DNA of 64,000 bases, taken from positions 54,338,422 through 54,402,421 of the forward strand of contig JAKGHH010000004.1 in NCBI GenBank assembly GCA_022828595.1, written 5' to 3'. Position 1 is the stretch's first letter; every line of letters starts with the position of its first letter. The notes below the pieces were generated by a model. It was given only the letters and a program-made list of their open reading frames with translations, did not search any database and was not told the origin of the DNA. Shown piece after piece: positions 22,340 through 35,400 of this stretch. Source of the DNA: Nelumbo lutea (lineage: Eukaryota > Streptophyta > Magnoliopsida > Proteales > Nelumbonaceae). A program made the position numbers and the translations under genes.

Positions 22340-24285
22340 ACTACGCCTAACAATTAAATCAGAGGAAGTCAGTCAATCGCCTGATTTACTTGTCTAAACA
22401 TATGTTGATACTGAAGACCTCCTTCGGTTAGATCTTTCGCTAGTCTATGGGCTTCGTTTTTCAACCACGGGGAATGTCATGAAACCTATAAAATCTACTC
22501 ACATATTTAGGCCTGACTTTTATTAATTCGGGCTATACAACCATAAACACAAGAATTATCCTCTTTCTTGAGGCATCAAAATTGATCTTAATTGTATCCT
22601 CACTTGGGAGAATCCACTTTACCAATATAACCTTGTTGTGTCTCGGCCCATTCTGATATTTATTAACATTTTGAGCTTCTAAACGGTCTCTAATACTTTC
22701 TAAAGCTTTCTTCATGATGATCTCCAAAGGGCGATGGCCTATACTATTTCTTTTTGAAGATGCCTTCATTTCTATTCTAACATAGGTGCCAAAGGACAGA
22801 AGCAACTTTCTCCCACATTAGCTCTACTTTGTTGGATTATATTGAAAGGAAGTAATTGAGCTAGCTAACTTTGTTCATGTCGCACCTCAACCGCTCACTA
22901 TACATGATCCTCAACTTTTTCTTTCGTTTTCAGATTCTTCATCAAGACGGAAGCTAATTAAATCTTTGATGGGGGCATTTGTAAGTTGTAACCCAATTAT
23001 CCTTCCAAATTTTATATGTTCTTCCATCTCCTATCCTCCACATTAGGCAATTTCTTAAACTAACATTTTATTTGCAAATTCCCCTCCAGGCCCAAGAGGC
23101 CTTTTGGGGGGTTCCAATTTTCAGGAGATTTCTTTCCTTTCAGACATTTTTCATTTATTATGTTAACCCATAGGTTATCCTTATCTTTCAAGGTTTTCCA
23201 GGATAGCTTCATTAGGTTGGCCTCATTAATGAATTAATTCCATTTTCCTTATCCCAAGCCTACCATTGGATTTCAACAAGCAGATGAATACTTTCTAGAG
23301 CTTATCTAATTCACTTGTGGTTTGTTTTGGAAATTCTAACATGTTAATTTCACACTAAAACATACTAGCTATAACTAACTTGAGCATAGTGGCCCTTGCC
23401 ACCTAATGACAACAATTTGCTTCCCTAACTTTCCATTTTCTTCCTCATCTTATCACTTATTTCCTTAGAAGTTTCCCTCCCTATTCTATCATTTATCATA
23501 GGGGCACCAAGTATTTACCTCCCTTTTTGCTTCTTGGGATTTCTACTATTTTGGCAAAAAAAAATTTGAAGTCTATTAGGGAGGTTTTTTGAGAAGTATA
23601 TGGAGGATCTGTTAATGTTTGGTTTTTGCCCTAAAGCTTTGGCATATCTCTTTATAATATACTTGACCTTCGAGACGACTTAAATTGAAGCCTTAGAGGA
23701 TATCAAATGGTCATATATGCAAATTGAAGTATTGGAATGGAATAGTAGGGAAACCTCTACCCACTTTGACCCCCAGATCCTTTTTTTTTTTCCAGTGTTG
23801 TCCTCGATGTGCCGAGTAAGCGCGTCAGTACACATGACAAAAATATACGGCGACAATGGATCCCCTTGCCTAAGGCCGAAGGGTTCACGGGGGGATTTAA
23901 TGTCCCATCCAATTCATTTTTTGATTGAGACCCATTTTTTCTAGAGTTTTCCCAATATATTGCCATTTTCATGTCTATTTTAATGCCATTAGGCTTGTTT
24001 TGCCCTTTTAGTTTTTCATTTTATGGAATATTTCGTGAGCTATTAAAATATTGTCTGTGATTTGTCTCTCTAGTACAAAAGCCAATTAACGGGTGAGACT
24101 AATTTATTTGAAATTGGTTTTAGTTGATTTATTAAAATTTTTGCTATAAAATTTATAAATGACATTGCAGAAACTTATAGGTCAGGATTCTGGAATGGTC
24201 TTCTCTCTCCAGGTTATCTTCTGAAAGTTGTATTTTTGGGTCTTGTCATTTTTCCTGAATGGAAAAAAGCCACCACCACCTTTAT
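22340..24285 (-). pseudogene. LINE ORF2 remnant (reverse transcriptase to RNase H)
   Basis: On the minus strand, near 24170 there is CNVIYKIIAKILINQLKPI, a core RT motif. Near 23870 is GLRQGDPLSPYIFVM, the highly conserved block before the catalytic box. A zf-RVT-like connecting region follows, then near 22620-22550 an RNase H start (VKWILPSEDTIKINFDAS). The RNase H C-terminus lies near 22450-22365 (NEAHRLAKDL). The pieces are in several frames with many stops. The family order is RT then RNase H, so the element's 3' end is at about 22340. No endonuclease domain is visible; it is 5'-truncated. Confidence 0.85.
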
Positions 24286-24659
24286 GGAATTATGGCATAA
24301 TGACGCTCCCATCTTATCCAAAGCAGTACAGCACTAAATAGAACTTAAGATTTAAGGAAGCCTGGGCAAACATTCCCACTTGGGTGGGTTTGGTATGACT
24401 TAAGACGCATGGAATAAAAGAAAATCTTTCTTTGCCTCTGGGGCTACAGGCTACAGCATCTGAAAAGTTATCAGGGGCCCATAACATGCTAACTATTATA
24501 CCTTGCCCATGTTTAGAAGATAAAGTGAAACCCACCATCGAATGGGTTCCACCATTGACGTCTGCTTGGTCTATGTAATTGGCTTGAGGCATGATTGCAA
24601 GTGTGCTTTTGGTGCATGCATTTGGGCGGTGGAGTACAGAAAGTTTTATTAAAAGGAAG

Positions 24660-24995
24660 TTTTGCATGAGACGCAAGAAGACTTTATTAGCAAGCTAGTA
24701 TGGCATACTTATAATTACAAGGCATTGAGTGTAACAGAAAACATTTCAAACACCTGATCTGCACTGGATAGTGGGTCAAGCTTGTCCTCCTTGATACAAT
24801 CTGAGAAGTCTCCTGAGTAGGATTAGGATTGATAGGATAAGTTTTTGCATGAGACACATTAAGACTTTATTAGCAAGCTAGTACGACATACTTAAAAAGG
24901 CATTGAGTGTGACAAAAAAATCTTTCAAACACCCGATGTGCACTGTTAAAGGTCATATCTTGTCCTCCTTGAAACAATCTGAGAACTGCCAAGCT
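24660..24995. repeat. Two-copy direct repeat, period about 170 bp
   Basis: AAGACTTTATTAGCAAGCTAG occurs near 24679 and 24868. Each is followed by a matching GGCATTGAGTGT, TTTCAAACACC, TGCACT and CTTGTCCTCCTTGA series. The 24286-24659 stretch carries a 120-codon minus-strand frame without a recognisable domain. 24996-25417 holds no recognised gene. Confidence 0.75.
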
Positions 24996-25420
24996 GGTAG
25001 AAATCAATATTATTTACCTTATCAATCACCTTGATAATCAAAGCTTCCAGTGACAAGAAAGAGACTCTTGGGCCGGTGGTTCTCCTTTCTGTCCCTGGTT
25101 GTCATGGTTGGCCCCTCCCAACTTCCAAGTGACTCTCCAGCCCATGGACATGGAACCTTACCTTACATTAACATTCGGATGGGAGCCTGGGAACGCTCCT
25201 GATGTCCCGAGTCCTCACTGTACATCATTGAGTAGCCTCATCAACTTTGGTCTTTGTATCAGAAAATTTAGGTTTTTTAACTAATTAACAGCAAAAAAAA
25301 AAAAAAACAAAGATTATCAAGACCGACAAGCCCCTAGTATCATGTCTTTCCCGTATGATAGTCGAACCCTTTCAGATATGAAAATATACACCCCAACCAA
25401 CCAAAGAAAATTTCAACTTA

Positions 25421-25765
25421 GGCTCCATTTCAAAAATATGCAAATAAAGTGTGAATGCAAATACGCAGAATGTAAAACAGTCTATTTAAATGTAAAATTG
25501 GGCTAGTTTTGCATTGACAAATTTACCTTCTTACCAAACAGACTTTTAGCTGTAATGGATGCAAACATGAATCCCAATAAAATATATACCCTTTTTAACA
25601 AATCCCACATTGAATGCAAATTTACTTCTTTTTAATACATTGAAAAATGTATTTTCTGTCAAGCATAATTGTATTCTTGCCAAACACCCAAAAGACTAAA
25701 CCAGAGTACTATGTTTACCCTAAACCAGGATTTACACTCTATCTGCATTGTTCCCAAACTGAGCC
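25421..25765. mobile_element. Tourist-like MITE with TTA duplication
   Basis: GGCTCCATTTC and the reverse complement of CCCAAACTGAGCC form the ends. TTA flanks both sides (25418-25420 and 25766-25768). It is 345 bp, noncoding and AT-rich. Confidence 0.75.
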
Positions 25766-25843
25766 TTAATACTTCTATCCTTGATTCCAATACTTCGGAT
25801 ACCTGATTCCAATACTTCTATCCTTGACCGGTATCAGTTAGGT

Positions 25844-25932
25844 TAGGATTAAAAGGAGTACAAATACAAATATGTATGTATTTGTACTGTACATATTTGT
25901 ATTTATACTGTTTCCAAAATGAGCTTTAATAT
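25844..25932. mobile_element. Small hairpin MITE (AGTACAAATACAAATATG)
   Basis: AGTACAAATACAAATATG and CATATTTGTATTTATACT are near-perfect inverted repeats with almost no loop. Its relative is at 39461-39566. Confidence 0.55.
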
Positions 25933-26322
25933 CAAATTGAATGAAAAATACAAAAAAAAAGAGACCATCAACCGTTCAACATTCACGATACGATTTTTTT
26001 TTTGCATGCCAAGATTTGGATACCTCAAAGCCAAGCCCAAATTCCATTTCCCCGTCATATGAGATCCCTAGTTCCTTCTTCGTGGTTATGACGATTGCAT
26101 CCAATGGAAAAACCAGTTCTCAAATCTCAACCCAATTCAAGTAGTCACATGTAGTTTTCAAAACAACCTTTCAAGAGTGTCAAAACTGATAACTAAAATA
26201 GCAGCATAGTTCTCTACTAAAAACAAAATGCAACAGCAAAACTAATTTTATAATTACTGCAAAATGCATGAGACATTGAGACTTAAGGAAAACAAGACGG
26301 TACTCAAATTCCAATTCACTCA

Positions 26323-26466
26323 TCAGTATTTAACAGGAGACAGGATGTCTAACTGGGAACCCAGCTGTTCCTCCGCAGCCTTCTCAGCTTTGACCCTCAG
26401 TTTGGTCAGTTGCTTCCTCCTCTCATATGCTACCTGGGCCCTCTCCTTTCTCTTCTTCTCAAGTTC
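26323..26466 (-). CDS. RPL13A: RPL13a exon 4 (terminal)
   Basis: Follows acceptor CGTCTACAG. It encodes [20 protein letters not shown] through [10 protein letters not shown] and a TGA. It lies 12 kb from exon 3 yet continues in phase 0 with exactly the family's C-terminal Lys/Arg-rich helix and VKY ending. About 180 bp to its left (26140-26322) is the likely 3' UTR; no canonical AATAAA is seen there. Confidence 0.95.
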   Translation of the reverse strand, partial: ELEKKRKERAQVAYERRKQLTKLRVKAEKAAEEQLGSQLDILSPVKY

Positions 26467-29400
26467 CTGTAGACGATAGAATTATTAACAATTAGAGGAT
26501 GACTCTCAAGTGCAAGTTTCCTTCTAACGTGGTTAAAATAAAATACTAATTAAAAGAGTAGAAAAAGTACATATGACTACTTTTCTAAGCGCAGTTTTTC
26601 ATTACAGGCTCGAATTGCACGAGTAATTCAGTGATGATAAATAGAACACAATTCGAATTCAATGATTTTACTTTTAAAACCATGGAACAGCATGGTATCA
26701 ATCATCAAATGCAATAGTGACATTCAAACCAGAGAAAAAAAGGCACATTGATCAGAAGGGCCATACCTTAACTCTTTAAGCAATGCTTCTGTAGCTTGTC
26801 CCAATATCAAAGTACATTTTCATTTGGGTTCTCTATGTATAGCCATGTCCTTTTGGCAAGTTACCATTTATTTAGCTTTTCCCAATCACAATGATCATAT
26901 ATTATTGCAAGTGTATACAAGATTCTCTCAAAGGTTTTGGTGAGGATGAAGAGCATGATGGAGTTCGTGATTTCTTAGAATCGAGGCCTTTGTGAGAAGC
27001 TGGCAAATTCTTGATGGTGCTAATTGCCAATGAGCTGATGATTTACACAAGATTAAGGAGTGCAAAAGCAGGAATTCTTTACAAAGTGGATATGGAGAAA
27101 GAGTACAAACATGTAAATTGGAATTTCTGGAAGAATTGGGTGAAAATCTGCATTACTGCTCCCTTATTTTCTATTTTAATCAATGGCAGTTCACATGGTT
27201 CTTTTGTGAGTTAGAGGGGTTTGAGGCAAGGGAAATGCCGCTCACCTTTCCTGTTTACAGAAGCCTTGTGTTTGACGATGCAAAAGGCAATGGTTTGCAA
27301 TTTGCTACAGGGTTTTAAAACTGATAGGAAGGGGGGAGATAGCTCTTTTACGGTTTGCAAATGATACCTTATTTCTGTACAATAATTACAAAGAGCAAGT
27401 AGAAACGTTGAGATGGTTTTGGGACTGAAGATAAACTTGTATAGAAATGAATCATCATGGTGGGTCAGGGTGTAAATTTCCATGAATTCTCTGGAACTCT
27501 GGGCTGCAAAATTGGAAAGCTTCCCTCAAAATATCATGGTACCCACTTGGACCAAACTGCTGACTGCACCTTCAGTTCCATTTGGGCCCCTATATTAGAA
27601 ACCATAGATAAGAGACTTTCAGAATGGAAACCTAAATATTTGTCAAAGCCCAAAGGGCCTCCTTCCAAGGTAACTTAGTGCATTGAAAAGAAATTGTGAG
27701 ATTTCCTTTTTTTTTTTTTTTTTGCAAAAGGGCGGGAAGGATCTAAAATTCACCAAGTCAGATGGGAGAAGATTTATAGTTGTAAAAACAATGGCAGTTT
27801 AGGAATTATGACAATAAAGGAAATAAACACTTCCCTTCTAGACAAATGGTAGTGGAAACTTGGAAATCAGGAAGGTGGTCTCTGGAAGTGATTGAAGCCA
27901 AGCATGGCAGAAGTGAACTAAGATGAGACTATAATGAAGTGACTTCTTATGGTTCCAGTCTTTGGAAAGGCAATAGTAATAATAGCTAAATTCCCGGGAA
28001 GGTGGGTAATGCAGGAGCTGAAGAATGAAATTTGGAATTTTCTTAAATTTTCTATAGTTTTGTATTGGACAGCATGGGTATTTTCGTAATTTTAACTAGT
28101 TCTGTGTGGGCCTGCGCTCTAACATCTTGTTCCTCTAGTTTAGTAGGGATTATCTTTCAATTTTCAGTTTATTTGCATTAGTAGATAGAACGTTGTGTTT
28201 CTTGATGCACAAAGGAGTGGCATTTTTGTGATTATGATGAATAGTACTTCGGGCCACAAGTCACTCTACATAAATAGATGTATTCTCTTCCTTTTGAAGC
28301 TAATGAATGAATAATGAACAAATGAATATTTCTTAAGAGCTCTCTTACTGAATGGAGTGATTCTGTGACCTCTTTTTTATCGGTAGATTCTAGGACTCCT
28401 TGGAGTGATTCCTTGGGATTTCTCTCTTTTCTCTTTCTCTACCCTTTCTACTCTCTCTTTCTGTCTTATGTTAGTTTGTTCCAGCCCTACTGCACAAGTT
28501 TTGGTATTAGAGCTAATGCTTAGTCACCATGTTCTCACAAAGTGTCCGATTCTATGGGCCTAGGGTATCATTTAAACAATCTCATGGGTCTAGAATCAAT
28601 GATGATAGGATTTTTGAACCATATGATGGGTTTATGGTTGATTTACTTGAAAATTTGGTGGAAGAAAGTAGATTTAGTAACATTGGCTATAGGAGTAAGG
28701 TTATCAAGAATGTTAGAAGAGAAAGGGAAGTGCCTAATTTCAAGGGAGAAAAAGACAGACAAGCATTCTATAATTGGATTGCTATAATAGAATAATATTT
28801 TGATTGGCATGATATGTCTAAAAAACAAAGATTTAGATTTGCACGCAGGAAGCTCGCGGCTATTGCTAAAGTATAGTAGAGAACTCTTGAGCAACAACTA
28901 AAAAATAGAGGTGAAGATAAAGATGTATTTGCAAGAAATGTACACTCCACAATACTTCCATGATAATCTATATGTGGAGTTGACTAATCTCAAGCAATGT
29001 ATGCCATATGTAGTTCAATATATGCATAAGTTTGATGAATTATATATTAGATGTGGCATTACAGAAAGTGAAAGGCACAAATTAGTTCGTTTCATGAATG
29101 GACTAAGGGATGATATCAAGAATGAACTGTCTACAATTCAGATTTATGACTTAGATCATGCCTTTGATTTGGACCTTAAGATAGAGAAGAAGCAGCTGAT
29201 TACAACAAAGAATTTGAAGCCAATGAAAAAAAAGTACAAAAAGATGATTTCTTGCATGTTGGTGCCCATCTTGGAGTTAAAGTTGTGAATGAAGAATTTC
29301 AACCTAAAGAAGTTGTAAACATTGAAGATCAAAAGGGTGCAACCCAAGAAAATATTAGAATTGTTGAAGAAGAAACTTCCAAAACCTATGGTCAACTTGA

Positions 29401-32400
29401 GGTTAATGATCAAGAAGAGATAGAAGTGGAGCAAGTTGAAGAAATTCAGGTGTAAGTTGCAAATGTATTGGTTGTAGTAGATGTAAGGAAGTAAGTCACG
29501 ACTTTACCTTACAAGTTCAACTAGAATCAATTCAAGAATTACAAGTTGACATAGTACAAGTTCCACCAACATCAATAATGGCAAAAGTTCAAGAGTTTGT
29601 TGAAGTACCAAGGGGAGCTGAACACATGGAGATGGAGATTTTTCAACCAAAGATTGAAAAAAAAGTTCCAAATGCTACAGTTGAGATTTTGGATATGAAA
29701 GTTCATAGTGATAAGCAAGGAGAAGATTCATCACAAGATAAGTTGATTGGTAATGTAAGTGGTCAAGAAGCTAATGGTATTGATTATTTAACAATGAAGG
29801 TTATAGAATGCAGCATTTCAGACATACATTGCTTTCAAGATTCATTTATAGCTATGCGACATCTACTCTACAGTCTAAGTATGTTGGAGTAGCTATGGGA
29901 ATTACTACTCCTTTTGTCATTGAGGTACATCAACTTTTCACCCACAAGTTGTTCAAAACTCGAGGACGAGTTTTTTTAAACCAGGGGAGAATAATGTAGG
30001 AGCTGAAGAATGAAATATGGAATTTTCTTAAATTTTCTATAGTTTTGTATACTTGGACACTATGGGTATTTTTGTAATTTTGACTAATTCTGTGTAGGGC
30101 CTAGGCTATAACATCTTGTTCCTCTAGTTTAATAGGGCTTATGATGTGGACAGAAAGACAAATTACATGCAGTACCTCAAGTATACAGCAATAAGCACAA
30201 GAAATACCAAGCTGAAAACAACAAAATAAATTGGACTTTTTGGGATTTCAGACCTAAACCCGAAGTAAAACTCCTCCTAGAACAGTTCCGCTACAGTAAC
30301 AATGGCAGCAAGCCGGCCTCCCGCACGGACATGCAGCGATGGAGGGATTGGAAGGTGCCAAGATGGGTTGACTCCTCAAAACCCAAGCTCCCAATGCTTG
30401 AAAACACTAGCTGGGGCTGAGCTACAGTTCAAACAAGAGAGAAAGAACCAAAAAAAAACCCTACAGAAACAGCCCCCTTCTCTTTTATAAGACTCATTGG
30501 CTTGCTGGACAAACTAGTTAAAATATTTACACATAAGCCCCCTAGAATGTTTCCCTCTCACCAACAACTCCTTACGAACAAAACTAACTTCAAATGAACA
30601 CTTAAAAGATAAATTTTGTTACAAAAAGACCCAAGAGACCAAAACCCAATAGCAATGCACCCAACTGCCCCTGACCAAAAATCTGATTTATAAAATGACG
30701 AAAATACCCCTGGTCCCAAACTGTCAACAAAGCTACCCAAAAATAACAATTTGGGATCCTACTACAAGAAAAACATGCAAACTAGAAAACATACACATAT
30801 TTTTTCTTTTTTTTCTCTTGCCTCATCATTCATGTCGGGTTAAAAAGAGCTCAACCCCATGCGAGCAGCAATTTTAGCAGCCTTGCACATATTTCCATCT
30901 AGATTCATAAACTCCTCTTCATTAATCCAAGAGTTCTCGATTGATGGTTTTCTTTTCCACTTGACCATGAACCTAAAATAGGCCCCATTTCTAGTGTTGG
31001 TGACTCGGACATTTTCTACACTCTCTACTTGTTCAAACTCATTAGAACTACTTGTCCTCACCCATCCTTTGTTGTTGGTTCTAGGTCCCCATGGTAATCA
31101 AAGAGGTCCGCTACATTAAAAATGGGTGAAATGGACTAATCAGTTGGTAGCTCAATTTGGTATGCATTGTCATCAAACCATCTCAGCACTTGACATGGAC
31201 CAATTTTTTTTTTCTTCAACTTATGGTAAGCCCCAACAGGAAACCTCTCAGGTTGCAAATAAACCATGACTAGATCGCCCTCATGAAACTCTTTCACTCG
31301 GCGATGCTTATCCTTAGCTTCTTTATACCTTTGGTTGCTTTCTTTCAGCTTCTATCGCACATTCTCTTGAATCTCTTGAATGGATTCAACTAAAGCTTCG
31401 GCATCATCACTCACTCGCCGCAACCCTGTTATAGGAGCAAGATCATCAGCACTTTTAGGTGACCAACCATACACAACCTCAAAAGGAGTCTTCCATGTAG
31501 ATCTATTAACTGAATCATTGAAGGCAAATTCAACTTGTTGTAGGATGAGATCTCATTGCTTTAGTAGTCTCCAACTAGGCTCCTCAACAAGTTGCCTAGG
31601 CTTCGGTTAACCACTTCAGCTTGTCCATCTATTTGTGGGTGAAATGTACTGCTATATTGTAGAGTAGTACCCATACGCTTCCATAAAGTTCTCCGAAAGT
31701 AGCTAAGGAATCTTGTGTCACGAACTGATGTGATAGATCTTGGCAATCCATGCAACCGAACAACTTTGAAAAACAAGTTAGTTACATGAGAAGCATCAGA
31801 AGTCTTTTGGCAACCAATAAAGTGGGCCATTTTAGAGAAACAATCAACCACAACAAAAATAGAGCCATTACCCCTAACTGTTCTTGGCAATTCCAACACA
31901 AAATCCATAGTAATATCAGTCCACAGTGCTTCTGATATGGGTAAGGGAAGATACAAACCTGTATTTTGATGTTGCCCCTTAGATGTTTGGCACTTATGAC
32001 ATCTATCAACAAAATAGAACACATCCTTTTGTAGCCTTGGACAAAAGTACCTTTTGGAGACCATTTCAAGTGTCTTTTGTGACCAAAATGTCCCTTGCAA
32101 TGCAAATCAGCAATGAGTAATGCCCTCAAGGATCCTAATGGAATACATAACCTATTGCCCACGAAAAAGTAGCCATCATTCCACACAAACTTCGCTTGAA
32201 TATCCTTGTCACCTGCTGTATAGCTTCTACAAATAGGGACAAAATAAGGGTCATCTTGGTATTGGTCTTTGATGGAGCTGAATCCCACAACATTAGTAGA
32301 CATTGTTGACACCAAGTGAACTCTCCTACTAAGAGAATCAACTACCTGGTTTTGCTGTCCAGCCTCATGCTTTAAAACAAAATTATAATCTTGTAGAAAG

Positions 32401-35400
32401 TCAATCCATTTAGCATGTCTTCCCTTTATCTTCTGTTGGGAGTTAAGGTGCTTCAATGCTTCATGGTCTGAATACAATACAAACTCCTACTGAATAAGAA
32501 TAATGCCTCCAAAATTTCAGCGTTTGCACAATGGCATAAAACTCAACATCATAAGTTGGAATACTTCCTTCTAGAATCATTAAGTTTCTCACTAAAGTAA
32601 GCAACTGGACAGCCTTCTTGGCTAAGGACAGCTCCAATCCCAACATGGGATGCATCACATTCAACTTCAAAGAGATTGTTAAAATCAGGTAAAACCAATA
32701 CCGAAGACTTCCTCATCCTCATCTTTAGCTCTTGGAAGCTTTTCTTAGCTGCGGGAGTCCAAGTAAACTCACCTCCTTTCAAGCATTCAGTAATGGGTGC
32801 CACAATAGTGCTGAAATTCTTTATAAACCTATGATAAAATGTTGCTGGCCCATGGAAACTACGAATTTCAGTTAAGGTCTTTGGTATTGGCCACTCTTGA
32901 ATAGCTATAACTTTTTCTTGATCCACCTCAATCCCCTTGGCTGAAACAACATACCCCAAAAACACTAACCGATCTGTCACAAAATTACACTTCTTCAAAT
33001 TTATATATAGTTGATTTTGTCTCAAGACTTCTAGGATTGCTCTCAAGTGTTCTAAGTGGTTGTCATAATCTTTGTTGTGGATGAGTATATCATCAAAATA
33101 AACTACCACAAACTTCCCAATGAACGGCCATAAAACTTGGCTCATGAACCTCACAAAGGTGCTAAGAACATTAGACAACCCAAATGGCATAGCCAGCCAT
33201 TCATAAAGACCTTCCTTAGTCTTGAATGCAGCCTTCCACTCATCCCCATCTCGGATACGAATTTGATGGTATCCACTCTTCAGATCTATCTTTGAAAAAA
33301 CTTGTGAGTCGGCCAATGTGTCTAACATGTCATCAAGGCGGGGTATGGGAAATCTGCATTTAACTGTAATCTTGTTAATGGCACGACTATCAACACACAT
33401 ACCCCAGCTACCATCTTTCTTTGGTGTGAGCAAAGTTGGTACAGCACATGGGCTTAAGCTCTCACGGATCAGCCCCTTCTTCAACAACTATGTTACTTGT
33501 CTTTAGAGCTCCTCATGCCCCTTAGGGCTCATTCTATAGTGGGGTAGGTTAGGCAATGCTGCTCCTGGCATTAAATCTATATGATGTTGTACATCTCTTA
33601 AGGGAGGAAGGCCATCGGGTAATTCTTCTGGCATCACATCAGCATACTCATGAAGTAGCTCCTTCACCAACTCTAGAACAAGTGTTTCTTTGCTAACTTC
33701 TTTTGTAACCAGCACGTAAACAACATCCAAATTCCCATCTTGATCCAATTTATTTAAGGTGAAGAGAGTAGTGGTTGGCTTTGTTTCCTTCTTTGGAAAT
33801 GAATCAAGTTGCATTGGTTTAAAAGTTATCTTATTGTCTTTCACAAAGCTGTATGTGTTCTTGTCCCCATAATGAATGGTCTTACGGTCATATTGCCATG
33901 GGTGACCCAAGAGAATATGGCATGCATCCATTGGGACAACATCAAACCATATCGATCCTTCAAATGTATTACGAATAGAAAAATTAACTAGGCATTTAGA
34001 AGAAACTCTTATTTCATTTCCTTTGTTGAACCACAAAATACGATATGGTCGGGGATGTTGAACAATCTTGAGCTGTAATTTATCCACCATCTCTTGAGAA
34101 ACAAGATTCTCACTACTTCCACTATCAATAATCAGGTTACACAACTTCCCACCAGCTGTACGTGTTCTAAAGATATTCTTTCTCAACCAGTCCCCTAGTA
34201 GCGGTTCTTGAGGTGTACCCATAGAGTGTCATATCACTAGAGCTTCACCCTCAATATCCCCATCCAAGTTTTCTTCCTCTAAAGCATTAGCTTCAGTAGT
34301 TTCAGCCACTTGCTCATTCTCAACATGGCCTATATCACCTTGTTGTTCATCAGTGACTTCATCAACCAAATGTGTTTGCCCATCAATCCTTCTCTTAGGA
34401 CATTCATTTGAACAATGTCCCAACTCCATGCACTTGAAACATCTAATAGTAGGTTGCCCTTGACTACTCTTTGTTGCATTTGAAGTCCCTTGGACTATAG
34501 GTTGTGTTTGGTTCATCACACGACCCCTACCAGCCCCAATACTTCGACCTACTGATGAAGATGTACCTTGGACATCACTTAGCCTCCGCCCTGAGCTCCA
34601 ACTCAGTTGAGCTTCAACCTTTAGAGCTAGCTGATATGCATCCTTTACCTTATACGGGCAATGTAGGCTGACTTGATCTTGTATTGGCAACTTCAAACCA
34701 TTGATATATCTACCAACTTTTTGTTGTTCAGTTTCTGGCATATTACTCCGAAGAGTTAATCTATTAAATCTATTAAACTCTTGTGTACTCCTTCACACTC
34801 TTTTCCCGTTGCCTTAAATTCTACACCCTTTGGTAAAGAGTTTGCTCATATTCTGGTGGTAAAAATTGGGCTTTCAGCTTTCCTTTCATTTTTCCCCAAG
34901 AACTAACCTTTCTTTTCCCCTTCCTTTCCCTGTCCCTTTGGTAATTTTTCCACCAATCTAAGGCTGTCCCACGCATCTTGGCTGCCACAAGCTTCACTTT
35001 TCTTTCTTCATTCATTTCTTTCCAGTCTAGAAGCTTTTCAGGTTCCAACTCACCATCAAACTCGGAAATATGAAGTTGAACACCATGACCTTGATTAGAT
35101 TGTAAAGCTTGCACTATTCGGTCTTCCCACCGCTAGTTGTTAATCCTTCAGGTTGCTCAATGTCTTCAATTGATTCTTCACTAATAATGCCAATGAGTTG
35201 ATCATCAACTCTAGGAGCTTGTCTTCTTCTTCCTAACCCCAAATCATTCGCTATGTCACCATCCCTAGCAACATTTTGAACTACAAGTTGAGCAAGATGT
35301 TCAATCTGTTCTTGCAGTCCTCTTATAGCCTCTTGGAAAACCTCTACAGTGACATGTGGTCTTCTACCACCCCTACCACGCCCACCCCTTGCAGCCATGA

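Larger units (their letters stand above)
28010..30141 (+). mobile_element. Gag-only (TR-GAG-like) LTR retrotransposon, cut short by a nested insertion
   Basis: A 5' LTR (28010-28496), a tRNA-Met-type primer site, a decayed gag, a polypurine tract and the first 147 bp of the 3' LTR are in order. No protease, RT or integrase is seen in the 1.5-kb interior, so it must have relied on enzymes from another element. The 3' LTR is interrupted by the chromovirus at 30142. The rest of the LTR is not found on the far side. Confidence 0.75.

Noticed and set aside
26264..26479. Plus-strand ORF
   Set aside because: It is the antisense of RPL13a exon 4.
28502..28513. tRNA gene near TGGTATTAGAGC
   Set aside because: This is only a 12-base primer site of an LTR element; no cloverleaf surrounds it. 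The same holds at 35455 and 58586.
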